A DNA stretch of 14,768 nucleotides, from positions 1-14,768 of the forward strand of contig DOEZ01000336.1 of NCBI GenBank assembly GCA_003532715.1. Direction: 5' to 3'. Made by a program: the position numbers and the translations under genes. Under the pieces are notes generated by a model. That model was not told the DNA's origin. It worked only from the letters and a program-made list of their open reading frames with translations, and searched no databases. The DNA comes from Planctomycetaceae bacterium (GTDB taxonomy: Bacteria > Planctomycetota > Planctomycetia > Pirellulales > Thermoguttaceae). Positions 7,286-13,383 of this stretch are shown in pieces (position 1 is the stretch's first letter; each line of letters begins with the position of its first letter).

Positions 7286-7507
7286 ATGCGAAAACCGGAC
7301 GTCACGATTCGCGGAACCCGCCACGCCAGCGCGCAGGAGGCCATCGCGCAAGTTTCGGTATCGCGCGACAACCACGCGATCGTGGTGGGAGGAACGTACC
7401 TGAGCGTGGCGAAGGCCGAGGCCGAGCGACTCGAAGCCTCGGGAATTCCCTTTGCGTACCTTTGTGTTCGGGATGGCCGCATCGTGACGGTCCCGGTCCA
7501 CGACTGA
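7286..7507 (+). CDS. Small hypothetical protein
   Basis: Seventy-three residues: a basic N-terminus (MRKPDVTIRG), an Ala-rich helix, a strand DNHAIVVGGTYLSV, a helix AKAEAERLEASG and a final strand pair ending TVPVHD. The composition looks like a small alpha/beta protein and third positions are G/C-rich as in its neighbours. No good Shine-Dalgarno sequence precedes the ATG; translation may depend on the upstream gene, whose stop is 36 bp earlier. No family recognised. Confidence 0.6.
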   Translation: MRKPDVTIRGTRHASAQEAIAQVSVSRDNHAIVVGGTYLSVAKAEAERLEASGIPFAYLCVRDGRIVTVPVHD

Positions 7508-7516
7508 AGGAGAGCC

Positions 7517-7885
7517 ATGATGAGCATCGACAAGAACCTCATCACGCACTTCGACTACGCCGAGGAGGCCGAAGCGGCCCAGCGCGCCGGGGCGTGGCCC
7601 CAGGCGGCCGCGCTTTGGCGCCGGGCGGCCGACGTGTTGCGGGCGAGTGCCAGGCAATCGCCTGAGACGTTCGATCTTTACGCGAAATACCAGGCGGCCG
7701 GCGAAGCGTGCGACGCGAAGCATCGCGTCGAGAGGATCGTCGAGGACATTGCCAAGACACGCCTCGACATCCCGACACTCCGCACGCGGAAATCCGACCG
7801 CCTCGATTTCCACGAGCTGAGCGTTTGGATTCTCAAAGAAGCCCTGTTGGCGGCCTATGAAGCGGGCCGCGACGAGGCGCACTAA
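7517..7885 (+). CDS. Helical hypothetical protein (TPR-like helices)
   Basis: A 122-residue, mostly helical protein. Two successive ATGs (7517, 7520) follow a good ribosome site (AAGGAGAG), and either could be used. Residues 13-45 (YAEEAEAAQRAGAWPQAAAL, then a WRRAADVLRAS helix) have the helix-turn-helix spacing and small/aromatic pattern of a tetratricopeptide-like repeat. A second helical half follows with RVERIVEDIAKTRLDIPTLR and a C-terminal helix WILKEALLAAYEAGRDEAH. A protein-protein adaptor role is possible but unproven. It starts 9 bp after the previous stop, and a T-rich stretch without a hairpin follows before the next gene. Confidence 0.7.
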   Translation: MMSIDKNLITHFDYAEEAEAAQRAGAWPQAAALWRRAADVLRASARQSPETFDLYAKYQAAGEACDAKHRVERIVEDIAKTRLDIPTLRTRKSDRLDFHELSVWILKEALLAAYEAGRDEAH

Positions 7886-7918
7886 CCCCTGTTTTTCTTT
7901 TTTTCGAGGAGCCCTGCG

Positions 7919-8443
7919 ATGCAAAAGAATGAAATCCAAATCGGCGAAGTCTACCTGGCCCGGGTCACCGACAAGCTTGTGTCGGTCCGGATCGACCGCA
8001 CCAACCGTCACGGCGGTTGGGACGCCACCAACCTGGCCACGGGCCGCAAGGTCCGCATCAAGTCGGCCCAGCGTCTGCGGGGCACGGCCGATGCGACGCG
8101 CTCGACCGAGACGCCACCGAGCGAAGAGGCGGCCGTTTCCGAGGCGGCCGCGCCGAGCGACGGTCCCGTCGAAACCAAGCGGCGCGCGGGCCGCGCGAAG
8201 GCCGAACCGAAGCCCAAACGGGCAAGCGCCGTCGACGCGGCTGCCCGGGTACTGGCCGAATCGGACCAGCCGATGAGCGCCAAGCAGATCATCGAGGCGG
8301 CCGCCGAGAAGGGCTATTGGAAATCGCCCGGCGGCAAGACGCCCCACGCGACGCTCTACAGCGCGATCATCCGGGAGATCGCCGTCAAAGGCCAACAGTC
8401 CCGCTTCCGCAAAGCCGATCGGGGCCGGTTCGTCCACGCCTGA
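7919..8443 (+). CDS. HARE-HTH domain protein with SH3-like N-terminus
   Basis: A 174-residue protein with a GAGGAG ribosome site. Residues 5-54 form a small beta domain (IQIGEVYLARVTDKLVSVRI, then GGWDATNLATGRKVRIKSA). Residues 55-102 are a disordered, Glu/Ala then Lys/Arg/Pro-rich linker. Residues 103-174 are a winged helix of the HARE-HTH type: AVDAAARVLAE, QPMSAKQIIEAAAEKGYW, PHATLYSAIIREI, and a closing wing RFRKADRGRFVHA. HARE-HTH domains (known from RNA polymerase delta, ASXL and restriction-associated proteins) are proposed to link DNA binding to modification or chromatin. Here it probably regulates or marks DNA in a phage-like cluster. It is the last gene before a strong terminator. 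Confidence 0.8.
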   Translation: MQKNEIQIGEVYLARVTDKLVSVRIDRTNRHGGWDATNLATGRKVRIKSAQRLRGTADATRSTETPPSEEAAVSEAAAPSDGPVETKRRAGRAKAEPKPKRASAVDAAARVLAESDQPMSAKQIIEAAAEKGYWKSPGGKTPHATLYSAIIREIAVKGQQSRFRKADRGRFVHA

Positions 8444-8469
8444 CGGGGCCCTTTGGGCTGGCTGCCCGA

Positions 8470-8496
8470 CCCCGGCTTCCCCGCCGGGGTTTTTTA
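8470..8496 (+). terminator. Strong Rho-independent terminator of the 6627-8443 cluster
   Basis: CCCCGGC (8470-8476) pairs perfectly with GCCGGGG (8483-8489) around a 6-nt TTCCCC loop, directly followed by six T residues (8490-8495). It begins 27 nt after the HARE-HTH stop and ends the transcript of the five upstream genes. Confidence 0.9.
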
Positions 8497-8698
8497 TAGC
8501 CAAGGAGGGGCCCGGGGGCTTTGGAAAACATTCCACGGCTCGGCAGTCACCATTGCTGTGGGCCGAAATGTCGAGCCCGAAGTCTAGACACTGTTTGGAC
8601 TTACGAAATATGGAATTAACTTGATTAACTTTCCGAGATGAGCGAAGGTGTCCATTGTTGCGAGGGGATTGATAACCACCTAAAAAAGGGAACACACG
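8497..8698 (+). promoter_or_regulatory. AT-richer leader likely holding the promoter of the amidoligase/amidotransferase unit
   Basis: Two hundred bases between a strong terminator and the amidoligase start must hold a promoter if the pair is transcribed separately. The stretch from about 8580 to 8635 is distinctly A/T-rich compared with its surroundings and contains TAGACA and TTGGAC as possible -35 elements, but no matching good -10, so no exact promoter is called. A weak AAAGGG ribosome site precedes the ATG. Confidence 0.35.
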
Positions 8699-9550
8699 AT
8701 GGACGCCAAAGACTTGACCTTCGGAATCGAGATCGAAACGATTGCCCCCGACACGGCCGTGCGAAACGACGGCCTGCGGATCGGACCGTACAAGCGCGGA
8801 ATCCAGGTCCCCTACCTACCGACCGGATGGACGGCCGAGTCGGACGGCTCGATCGACAACGCCAACGGGGGCCACCGCTGCGAGATCGTCAGCCCGGTCC
8901 TTCGCGGTGAAGAGGGCCTTCGCCAGGCGGTCGAGGTCCTCCGGGCGCTGGAGGCCAAGGGGCACCGGGTCAACCACAGCTGCGGGGTGCATGTCCACGT
9001 CGGATGGCGGCGGGAATGGCCCAGCGAGGCGCTGGCCCGACTGGTCACGATCACGGCCTACGCCGAGAAGGGCCTTTACGCGATCACCGGCAGCAAGAAG
9101 CGCGAGCGCGGAACCTTCTGCGGCGGCGTCCGGAAATACGGCAACGACAAGCTGGCCAAACCGAACCTCGACCGCAACCGCTACCACGCCTTGAACCTCA
9201 CTAACCTGGCCCGCGGGACGAAGGACACGGTCGAGTTCCGCGTCTTTTCGGGCACGACCAACGCGACGAAGGTGGTCGGATGGATCCAGGTCTGCCTGGG
9301 CCTGGTCGAACGGGCCACCAGCGGAAAGCGGATGCCCAGCTGGTCGCCCAAACCGCTTTCGGGCGGATGGAAGAAGGCCGGCCCGGGCCAGAGCGAAGCC
9401 GAACGCCTGATGGGCTACCTGGCCTGGGGCAAGGGCTACGCCCGGCTCCACGGCGGCAAGCAATTCGGATGGATCTCCGACGCGATCCCGCAAGAGGCGA
9501 TCAAGGCCGAGTTCCGCCGGCTGGCCAAGAAGTACGACGAACAAGCCTAA
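8699..9550 (+). CDS. Amidoligase family protein (glutamine synthetase-like COOH-NH2 ligase)
   Basis: A 283-residue protein with the ordered motifs of the amidoligase family, an offshoot of the glutamine synthetase/GCS fold that joins a carboxyl to an amine using ATP. FGIEIE (8-13) gives the first metal-binding acidic strand, WTAESDGSI (44-52) and CEIVSPVLRG (61-70) the second. CGVHVHV (95-101) supplies the histidines, NRYHALNL (160-167) and TVEFRVFSGTTN (177-188) complete the active site. The C-terminal hundred residues are helical with a basic tail. It begins a two-gene unit, with the class II glutamine amidotransferase starting 21 bp after its stop. Such pairs are described in comparative genomics of phages and bacteria as peptide- or surface-modifying systems. 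The substrate here is unknown; a peptide or peptidoglycan-derived amine is a reasonable guess. All expected motifs are intact. Confidence 0.85.
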   Translation: MDAKDLTFGIEIETIAPDTAVRNDGLRIGPYKRGIQVPYLPTGWTAESDGSIDNANGGHRCEIVSPVLRGEEGLRQAVEVLRALEAKGHRVNHSCGVHVHVGWRREWPSEALARLVTITAYAEKGLYAITGSKKRERGTFCGGVRKYGNDKLAKPNLDRNRYHALNLTNLARGTKDTVEFRVFSGTTNATKVVGWIQVCLGLVERATSGKRMPSWSPKPLSGGWKKAGPGQSEAERLMGYLAWGKGYARLHGGKQFGWISDAIPQEAIKAEFRRLAKKYDEQA

Positions 9551-9571
9551 CCGAGAAAGGAGCTTTTTACG

Positions 9572-10246
9572 ATGTGCGGCGTTTTTGGATTTATTACGAC
9601 CGGCAAAAAGGGGCCCGATCTGGCGCGGATCAAACGGCTGGCCGTCGAGACGCAACGACGGGGCCACCACGCGTTCGGACTGGCGTGGCTTGGCCCTGAT
9701 GGGGCCATCCATACGTTCAAGTGCCCGGGCCCCGCGACGGCCAACGTCGACGCCCTGGACGCGTGCCGCGGCGCGGCGATCGTCATCGGCCATTGTCGAT
9801 GGGCCACCCACGGCCGACCGGAGGACAACCGCAACAACCATCCCCATCCGGCCGGTCGGGGCTGGCTGGTTCACAACGGCGTGGTCCACAACCACCAGCG
9901 GCTCGTTCGCCGATACGGCTTGTTGCCGCGCACCGAGTGCGACAGCGAGGTGCTCGGGCTGTTGATGGCCCGATTCCCCGGGGCGCTGGGCCTGCGGGGG
10001 GCACGAGTGGCCGAACGGGCCGACGGCCGGCTGGTGATGCTCGGCGTGTGGCGCAAGCCGGCGCGGCTGCTGGTCGTTCGCAACGGCAACCCGCTCTCGT
10101 TCGGCCAGACGGCGGGCGGCTACTATTTCGCCAGCCTGCCCGAGGGCCTGCCCGGGCACGTGGCGGAGATCCGCGATCAGTATGCCGGCGTGCTGAGTGT
10201 CGGGGAGGAGGGACTCGGGCATGACGCCTACGAGATCGCGGGGTGA
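9572..10246 (+). CDS. Class II glutamine amidotransferase (GATase type 2)
   Basis: A 224-residue Ntn-hydrolase domain standing alone. Cys2 directly after the initiator Met (MCGVFGF) is the expected nucleophile once Met is removed. RGHHAFGLAW (30-39), GHCRWATHG (73-81, the glutamine-binding segment), HNGVVHNH (101-108) and ECDSEVLG (122-129, containing D124) match GlmS/PurF-type glutaminase domains. No sugar isomerase or phosphoribosyltransferase domain follows, so ammonia or an amide nitrogen is presumably handed to a partner protein. The obvious candidate is the amidoligase encoded just upstream, with which it shares a transcript. AAGGAG sits 8 nt before the ATG. A short hairpin follows the stop. 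Function as a dedicated glutaminase for a novel amidation is inferred. Confidence 0.85.
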   Translation: MCGVFGFITTGKKGPDLARIKRLAVETQRRGHHAFGLAWLGPDGAIHTFKCPGPATANVDALDACRGAAIVIGHCRWATHGRPEDNRNNHPHPAGRGWLVHNGVVHNHQRLVRRYGLLPRTECDSEVLGLLMARFPGALGLRGARVAERADGRLVMLGVWRKPARLLVVRNGNPLSFGQTAGGYYFASLPEGLPGHVAEIRDQYAGVLSVGEEGLGHDAYEIAG

Positions 10247-10546
10247 ACCATGCACTGGGACGCTCTTGTCCCGCTCGGACCATCGGTTCGAGGCTCTTCG
10301 TGGCTAGTAAAGCGGACTTGACCAATGGTCCCTCTTAGGCAAGGATCCTTTACTACCGCCACGTCCCAGCAAAGAAGGCTTTGCTGACGTTAAGACGGTC
10401 CGTGATCGGCAGACGGACGCGTGATGCCCTAAAAGATGGGCTCCCGTGGGTCCGCTTGGGTCATCGACGACATAGGATGCGGTCGACTTGCGTTTCTTCT
10501 CTTTCCATGCACGCTTTCGGGCCCGTCGGGGCTTCGATGCGCTCGC
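10247..10546. other. Spacer with several hairpins between amidotransferase and toxin-antitoxin operon
   Basis: Three hundred bases without a credible gene; the long minus-strand frame across it is antisense to the antitoxin and non-protein-like. It contains a GGGAC/GTCCC hairpin at 10257-10272 (11 nt after the amidotransferase stop, no T-run, possibly a weak terminator). It also contains the strong hairpin at 10361-10390, and GTCCGT/ACGGAC shortly after that. A structured RNA or recombination site is possible. Confidence 0.4.
10361..10390. repeat. Imperfect 12-bp inverted repeat (hairpin)
   Basis: ACGTC, then a 2-nt CC bulge, then AGCAAAG pairs with CTTTGCT and GACGT around an AAGG loop. Twelve pairs with a two-base bulge is the same geometry as the hairpin at 3544-3576, although the sequences differ. 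No T-run follows. Confidence 0.5.
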
Positions 10547-10575
10547 TTGACGACATGATAGCATAATGGTATCAT
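10547..10575 (+). promoter_or_regulatory. Sigma70-type promoter with embedded palindromic operator of the VapBC operon
   Basis: A -35 element TTGACG and a -10 element TATCAT are separated by exactly 17 nt, each one mismatch from consensus. The inverted repeat ATGATA (10555-10560) / TATCAT (10570-10575), nine bases apart, covers the spacer and the -10. That is the usual place for autorepression by a ribbon-helix-helix antitoxin or toxin-antitoxin complex. The antitoxin ATG is 41 bp downstream. Confidence 0.65.
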
Positions 10576-10615
10576 TTAGGTGGGTTGATCGATTTGCCAC
10601 AAGGGAGGTTTTGAC

Positions 10616-10846
10616 ATGCCCGACATCCTCCTCCGGGATCTGGAGCCTGACACCCTTGCCCGTTTGAAAGCCCGCGCCAAACGGCACGGCAGGTCGCTGC
10701 AAAGCGAGCTGAAGATTCTGGTGCGACGGGCCGTCGGCGTGGGAGGCCACGAGGTAGCGGCCTTGTTGGATAACTGGGAGAAACGGTTTGCGGGTCGCAA
10801 GTTCTCCAGCAGCGCGGGGCTGGTGCGCGAGGACCGCCGCCGATGA
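10616..10846 (+). CDS. vapB: FitA/VapB-like ribbon-helix-helix antitoxin
   Basis: A 76-residue protein with AAGGGAGG seven nt before the ATG. The first 45 residues are a ribbon-helix-helix domain: the strand PDILLRDLEPDT, the helix LARLKARAKRHG, the turn RSLQSEL and a second helix. This is the FitA type, in which the N-terminal strand pairs in a dimer and reads the operator. The C-terminal part (ALLDNWEKRFAGRKFSSSAG) is the flexible segment expected to thread into the toxin and neutralise it; an arginine there commonly blocks the active site. The stop overlaps the toxin start in an ATGA, so the two are co-translated. It probably represses its own promoter at the palindrome upstream. Confidence 0.85.
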   Translation: MPDILLRDLEPDTLARLKARAKRHGRSLQSELKILVRRAVGVGGHEVAALLDNWEKRFAGRKFSSSAGLVREDRRR

Positions 10847-11265
10847 GCCCGATCGTGGTCGACGCCAGTGTCGTTGCGGCGGCATTCTTTCCGGAACCAC
10901 ACGCGAAGGCGGCCCGTGCCTTGCTCGTCTCCGAGGCCCCGCTCCATGCACCCGATCTGGTTTATCCGGAGGTTGCCAATGTCATCTGGAAACGACACGG
11001 CCGGGGAGAAATCAGTGGAAGCGAGGCCGACGATCTCTTGAGCGATGTCATGGGATTGCCGTTGGAGATTACGCCGTCGGACCAAGTCCTCGGAGCGGCT
11101 CTCGAATTGGCGATGCGAACCGGTCGGACCGTTTACGACTGCCTGTACGTGGCTCTGGCCATCAGGCTCAACGTGAAAATGGTCAGCGGTGACAAACGCT
11201 TGGTCAATGCGTTGGCACGTGGACCGTTGGCGGGTTGCGTGGCGTGGCTTGGCGACACTGAGTGA
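10843..11265 (+). CDS. vapC: PIN-domain ribonuclease toxin, VapC type
   Basis: A 140-residue single-domain PIN protein of normal length. The four conserved acidic residues are all present: D7 in IVVDASV, E43 in YPEVANVIWK, D99 in VYDCLYVALA and D117 in VSGDKRL. They should hold Mg or Mn for single-strand RNA cleavage, in this class usually of a tRNA or rRNA site. Its ATG overlaps the antitoxin stop by four bases, so it depends on antitoxin translation, and its own stop is 11 bp from the convergent DUF1937 gene. Nothing suggests inactivation. The target RNA cannot be read from the sequence. Confidence 0.9.
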   Translation: MSPIVVDASVVAAAFFPEPHAKAARALLVSEAPLHAPDLVYPEVANVIWKRHGRGEISGSEADDLLSDVMGLPLEITPSDQVLGAALELAMRTGRTVYDCLYVALAIRLNVKMVSGDKRLVNALARGPLAGCVAWLGDTE

Positions 11266-11276
11266 TGGGGTCGCGC

Positions 11277-11672
11277 TTACGCCTCACTGCCTTCTTGCTG
11301 GGCTTCCACGCAGTCGACGCCTTCGTTGTCGACGCGCGGTGGAGGATCCAGCAGTGACACCGACTTTCCCGACGCGAGGGCAATGTCGATCTCGGCCCTC
11401 ACGCCAATGCTTTCTTTCCAGCCGTCGAGCATGAGCACGATGAGCTCGTCGCAGAGCTCCAAAAAACGCCGGTCGTGCGGCTCCCAGAATTGCCAGTCCA
11501 CCGGCAATCCGCATTGCGTGATGGCGTGAGTGTGCGCGATCGGCGAGAAGATCGTCATGCCTTGGCGGATCAACGCCGCCGCCGCGCGGCAAGCCGCGTC
11601 GAAGCGTGCCTGGCGGACGGCCGGGTCGGCGTGGGTGTAGGGAGAAGCAAGGTAAATTATTGGCGTCCGCAT
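11277..11672 (-). CDS. DUF1937 protein (nucleoside 2-deoxyribosyltransferase-like)
   Basis: A 131-residue protein from the ATG at 11670-11672, preferred over the upstream TTG/ATG at 11693/11690 because GAGG lies 7 nt before it and MRTPIIYLASPY is the usual opening of the family. The Rossmann-like fold is seen in IYLASPYTHAD (6-16), a helix RFDAACRAAAALIRQG, then FSPIAHTHAI (42-51), LPVDWQFWEPHDRRFLELCD, and VLMLDGWKESIGVRAEI (79-95). E94 sits where related deoxyribosyltransferases have their catalytic glutamate. Such proteins occur widely in phages and may act on nucleosides, nucleotides or related metabolites; the true substrate is unknown. It is transcribed alone toward the VapC gene, 11 bp apart tail to tail. 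Confidence 0.85.
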   Translation of the reverse strand: MRTPIIYLASPYTHADPAVRQARFDAACRAAAALIRQGMTIFSPIAHTHAITQCGLPVDWQFWEPHDRRFLELCDELIVLMLDGWKESIGVRAEIDIALASGKSVSLLDPPPRVDNEGVDCVEAQQEGSEA

Positions 11673-11740
11673 GAAGGGACCTCGTGGCATCAAAGGACAG
11701 AACCGCTGGTTGCACCGCGCGATGCCCCGGCGCAGACGGC

Positions 11741-11779
11741 TTGGCCGGGCCGGTTCGGTGGTGTATACTATGTGTATAC
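11741..11779 (+). promoter_or_regulatory. Promoter and tandem GTGTATAC operator of the AbrB/MazE-like gene
   Basis: TTGGCC (11741-11746), 17 nt, then TATACT (11764-11769) form a plausible sigma70 promoter. GTGTATAC occurs twice, at 11761-11768 and 11772-11779, 11 bp start to start (about one helical turn), the first overlapping the -10. Because GTATAC is itself palindromic, the pair also reads as an inverted repeat, as suits a dimeric AbrB-type repressor. The ATG follows at 11798. Confidence 0.6.
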
Positions 11780-11797
11780 GGACATGAGGAGATTGCC

Positions 11798-12025
11798 ATG
11801 ACCAAAACCCTGATCCGACACGGCAACAGCCTGGCCCTGGTCATCGATAAGCCGATCCTGGAGATGCTTCAAATCTCCGCCGACACGCCGCTTGTTTTGA
11901 CGACCGACGGAGATTCGCTCTTGATATCTCCGGTACGCGACAAGACGCGCCAAAAGAAGCTGCGTGCGACGCTCGACAAGATCAACCGCAACTTCGGCGA
12001 CGATCTCAAACGCCTGGCGGAGTGA
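11798..12025 (+). CDS. AbrB/MazE/SpoVT-family DNA-binding protein, orphan antitoxin
   Basis: Seventy-five residues from the ATG at 11798 with GAGGAG 7 nt upstream; a frame opening at 11684 adds junk-like residues and is rejected. The swapped-hairpin AbrB fold is clear: KTLIRHGNSLALVIDKPIL (residues 3-21, with the GNSLAL core), then LQISADTPLVLTTDGDSLLISPV. A basic, Asn-rich tail (KTRQKKLRATLDKINRNFGD) follows, probably the toxin-binding or oligomerising part. Antitoxins of this type normally precede a MazF/PemK, PIN or Doc toxin. No toxin gene follows, and the next 120 bases show no open frame of that kind. It may be a free-standing regulator or the remains of a pair. Confidence 0.85.
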   Translation: MTKTLIRHGNSLALVIDKPILEMLQISADTPLVLTTDGDSLLISPVRDKTRQKKLRATLDKINRNFGDDLKRLAE

Positions 12026-12153
12026 ACTTGGGAGCCCGATCTTATGGGACTGAAAACCTTGTAACCAGCGGTCGACAGAAGTCCTAAAACGGGTCATGCT
12101 ATCGGAAGGTGTGAGCACCGGAATGAAAGAGCCCCTTGCCAACGGAGAGAACC

Positions 12154-12366
12154 ATGTCATCGCCCCTAAAGAGCGTCTTGGCAGCGGCGATGGAGTTGCC
12201 CGAATCCGAATTGCCGAATCGACTCGGCCACGGCGTCGACAGCCGCGTCGTTTTGGCGCGGATTATGCTCGTAGGGACGCAGCTCGCTCGTTCTACGTTG
12301 TTCGATTTTCACCAAAGCACTCCAGCAAGAGAAAACGGACGCCGCCCGGGCCCGTGTTCCGATTGA
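12154..12366 (+). pseudogene. Short frame starting like an addiction-module protein, probably a remnant
   Basis: ATG with GGAGAG upstream, then SPLKSVLAAAMELPESEL, which recalls the helix and LPxxER turn that open small addiction-module antitoxins. The following residues do not continue the pattern, and the last third runs into the terminator of the opposing operon. If real, it is either a truncated antitoxin start fused to unrelated DNA or a chance frame. It is given for completeness only. Confidence 0.2.
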
Positions 12367-12400
12367 CTCGGTCGCTTCGGGGTGCCACGGACGGCGTCCG
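12328..12400 (-). terminator. Long-stem terminator of the minus-strand membrane-protein operon
   Basis: On the minus strand CGGACGCCG (12400-12392) pairs perfectly with CGGCGTCCG (12344-12336). Inside it CCGTG (12390-12386) pairs with CACGG (12356-12352) after an asymmetric internal loop. Directly after the stem come TTTTCTCTT. The stem begins 3 nt beyond the stop codon of the 12404-12628 gene. The roughly 65-nt hairpin is larger than usual for a terminator. Confidence 0.65.
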
Positions 12401-12403
12401 ACG

Positions 12404-12628
12404 TTACGAGGGGCGCGGCGAGCGGGTGGTCTCGATCGCGTGGACCCGGCCGTCGAGTCCGTCGACGGCTTTTTCCACGTATTCGACCCGCGTCGTGATC
12501 GTCGCCGCCCACCATACCAGGGCCATCGACTGGCCCAACAGCGCCGTGGTCATCGCCACGGCGACTCCCACCAGGTACTTTTTGAGCCCATTGAGCCCGT
12601 GCTCGGGGCGTGGTTGTGATTCGCGCAT
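12404..12628 (-). CDS. Small single-pass membrane protein with C-terminal coiled segment
   Basis: Seventy-four residues. A polar, basic N-terminus (MRESQPRPEHGLNGLKK) precedes one hydrophobic helix of about 25 residues (18-43, with ALLGQSMALVWWA). A short amphipathic helix (RVEYVEKAVDGLDGRVHAIE) and a disordered tail follow. The length and single helix resemble phage holin, spanin or anchor proteins, but nothing is diagnostic. It is the last of three minus-strand membrane genes; its start lies 22 bp after the previous stop and its ribosome site is weak. Confidence 0.6.
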   Translation of the reverse strand: MRESQPRPEHGLNGLKKYLVGVAVAMTTALLGQSMALVWWAATITTRVEYVEKAVDGLDGRVHAIETTRSPRPS

Positions 12629-12650
12629 CGCCCAAGAAAAACCTTTCCGG

Positions 12651-13037
12651 TCAGGAGGCCAGCGTGGTGCGGTTGGCCGACGTCGTCGCGCCGAGCAGCG
12701 CGCGGAGCTCGTCGGCCTTCGTCGAGTCGTTGGCCGCCGCGTGGGCGGTCACCTTCTTGGTCACCTCCCAGAGCTTGCCGACCATCGCCTCGTCGCTGCG
12801 GACGGCTTCGACGACTTCCTTGATCTTGCGGACCAGGCCCGAGTAGTCCCCGACGGCATAGTCGGCATAGACCTCGGCGAACCACGCCAGGCCCCACTGG
12901 TCCATCAGCCGCATCAGCGCCAAGGCGTGCTTCCGCCGACGTTCGCGGCGGTTGTAAAGCCACAGTCCCCCGAGCGTCACGACGAGCGCCACGCCCGCGA
13001 GAATCGCGTACTGCCAAGAAAGCGGTAGACTATCCAT
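12651..13037 (-). CDS. Small membrane-anchored protein with charged cytoplasmic domain
   Basis: A 128-residue protein. The frame is open upstream to 13226, but that part is an arginine-rich shadow; the ATG at 13035-13037 has AAGGGAAA a few bases upstream and overlaps the previous stop by 8 bp. One hydrophobic helix (10-28, AILAGVALVVTLGGLWLY) is followed at once by RRERRRK, so by the positive-inside rule the rest faces the cytoplasm. That domain is helical (LMRLMDQWGLAWFAEVYADY, IKEVVEAVRSDEAMVGKLWE) and ends in a polar tail. No family recognised. The pattern of an anchor plus a small helical domain, encoded between two other small membrane proteins, suggests a lysis or membrane-associated phage function, unproven. 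Confidence 0.7.
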   Translation of the reverse strand: MDSLPLSWQYAILAGVALVVTLGGLWLYNRRERRRKHALALMRLMDQWGLAWFAEVYADYAVGDYSGLVRKIKEVVEAVRSDEAMVGKLWEVTKKVTAHAAANDSTKADELRALLGATTSANRTTLAS

Positions 13038-13383
13038 TGCCGTTTCCCTTCTCGTTTGCGAAGTAGACCACAAAACCCAAAGCGACGCCCCCCAACGCGA
13101 ACAGCCCGGCCAGAAGCGGGCTGGCCGCCTTCGTCGGCGACGCGTTCTCCGGCACAACGACCGGTGGCGTCTCGATGACTGGCGGCCGGGCATCCCGATC
13201 CGTCTGACGCAAGCGTTCCAGTTCAATCAGTCGATCGATCGCCAACCGCTGATCGTTGTCCCGTCGTTCGGCCTCGCCCCGCCAGGGAAGAACGGGCGGG
13301 AAGTCCGCGATTCGTGTCGCGTCGCACGTTTCCGGCTCGACGGCCGGTCTTTCGGGCGCGACGGGGACCAGCGGGGCAGCCAA
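13030..13383 (-). CDS. Proline-rich protein with C-terminal membrane anchor
   Basis: A 117-residue frame from a TTG start (13381-13383) with AAAGG close upstream; no ATG is available and the frame has a stop at 13426-13428, so the start is uncertain. The N-terminal 80 residues are Pro/Glu/Arg-rich with a charged helix (DRLIELERLRQTDRD). A linker PPVIETPPVVVPENASP then leads to one hydrophobic helix (about 88-109, LLAGLFALGGVALGFVVYF) and a short polar tail. The gene ends inside the start of the next (8-bp overlap). Its 5' part abuts a rearranged region (13384-13513) where another minus frame looks coding, so this gene may have lost its true beginning. Function unknown. Confidence 0.6.
   Translation of the reverse strand: MAAPLVPVAPERPAVEPETCDATRIADFPPVLPWRGEAERRDNDQRLAIDRLIELERLRQTDRDARPPVIETPPVVVPENASPTKAASPLLAGLFALGGVALGFVVYFANEKGNGNG

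Noticed and set aside
6473..8695. 740-codon minus-strand open frame
   Set aside because: It is antisense to five well-spaced plus-strand genes with ribosome sites and a terminator. Its Arg/Gly/Val-rich product is typical of a GC-rich shadow frame.
8816..10255. 479-codon minus-strand open frame
   Set aside because: It lies opposite the amidoligase and amidotransferase, whose motifs are unmistakable, and has no family features of its own.
12040..12085. GGGACTGAAAACC segment resembling a tRNA anticodon arm
   Set aside because: No D-arm, no TTC loop and no acceptor stem can be paired around it; it could at most be a degraded fragment.
12096..13028. 310-codon plus-strand frame
   Set aside because: It crosses the long terminator hairpin and is antisense to two membrane-protein genes; composition is random-like.
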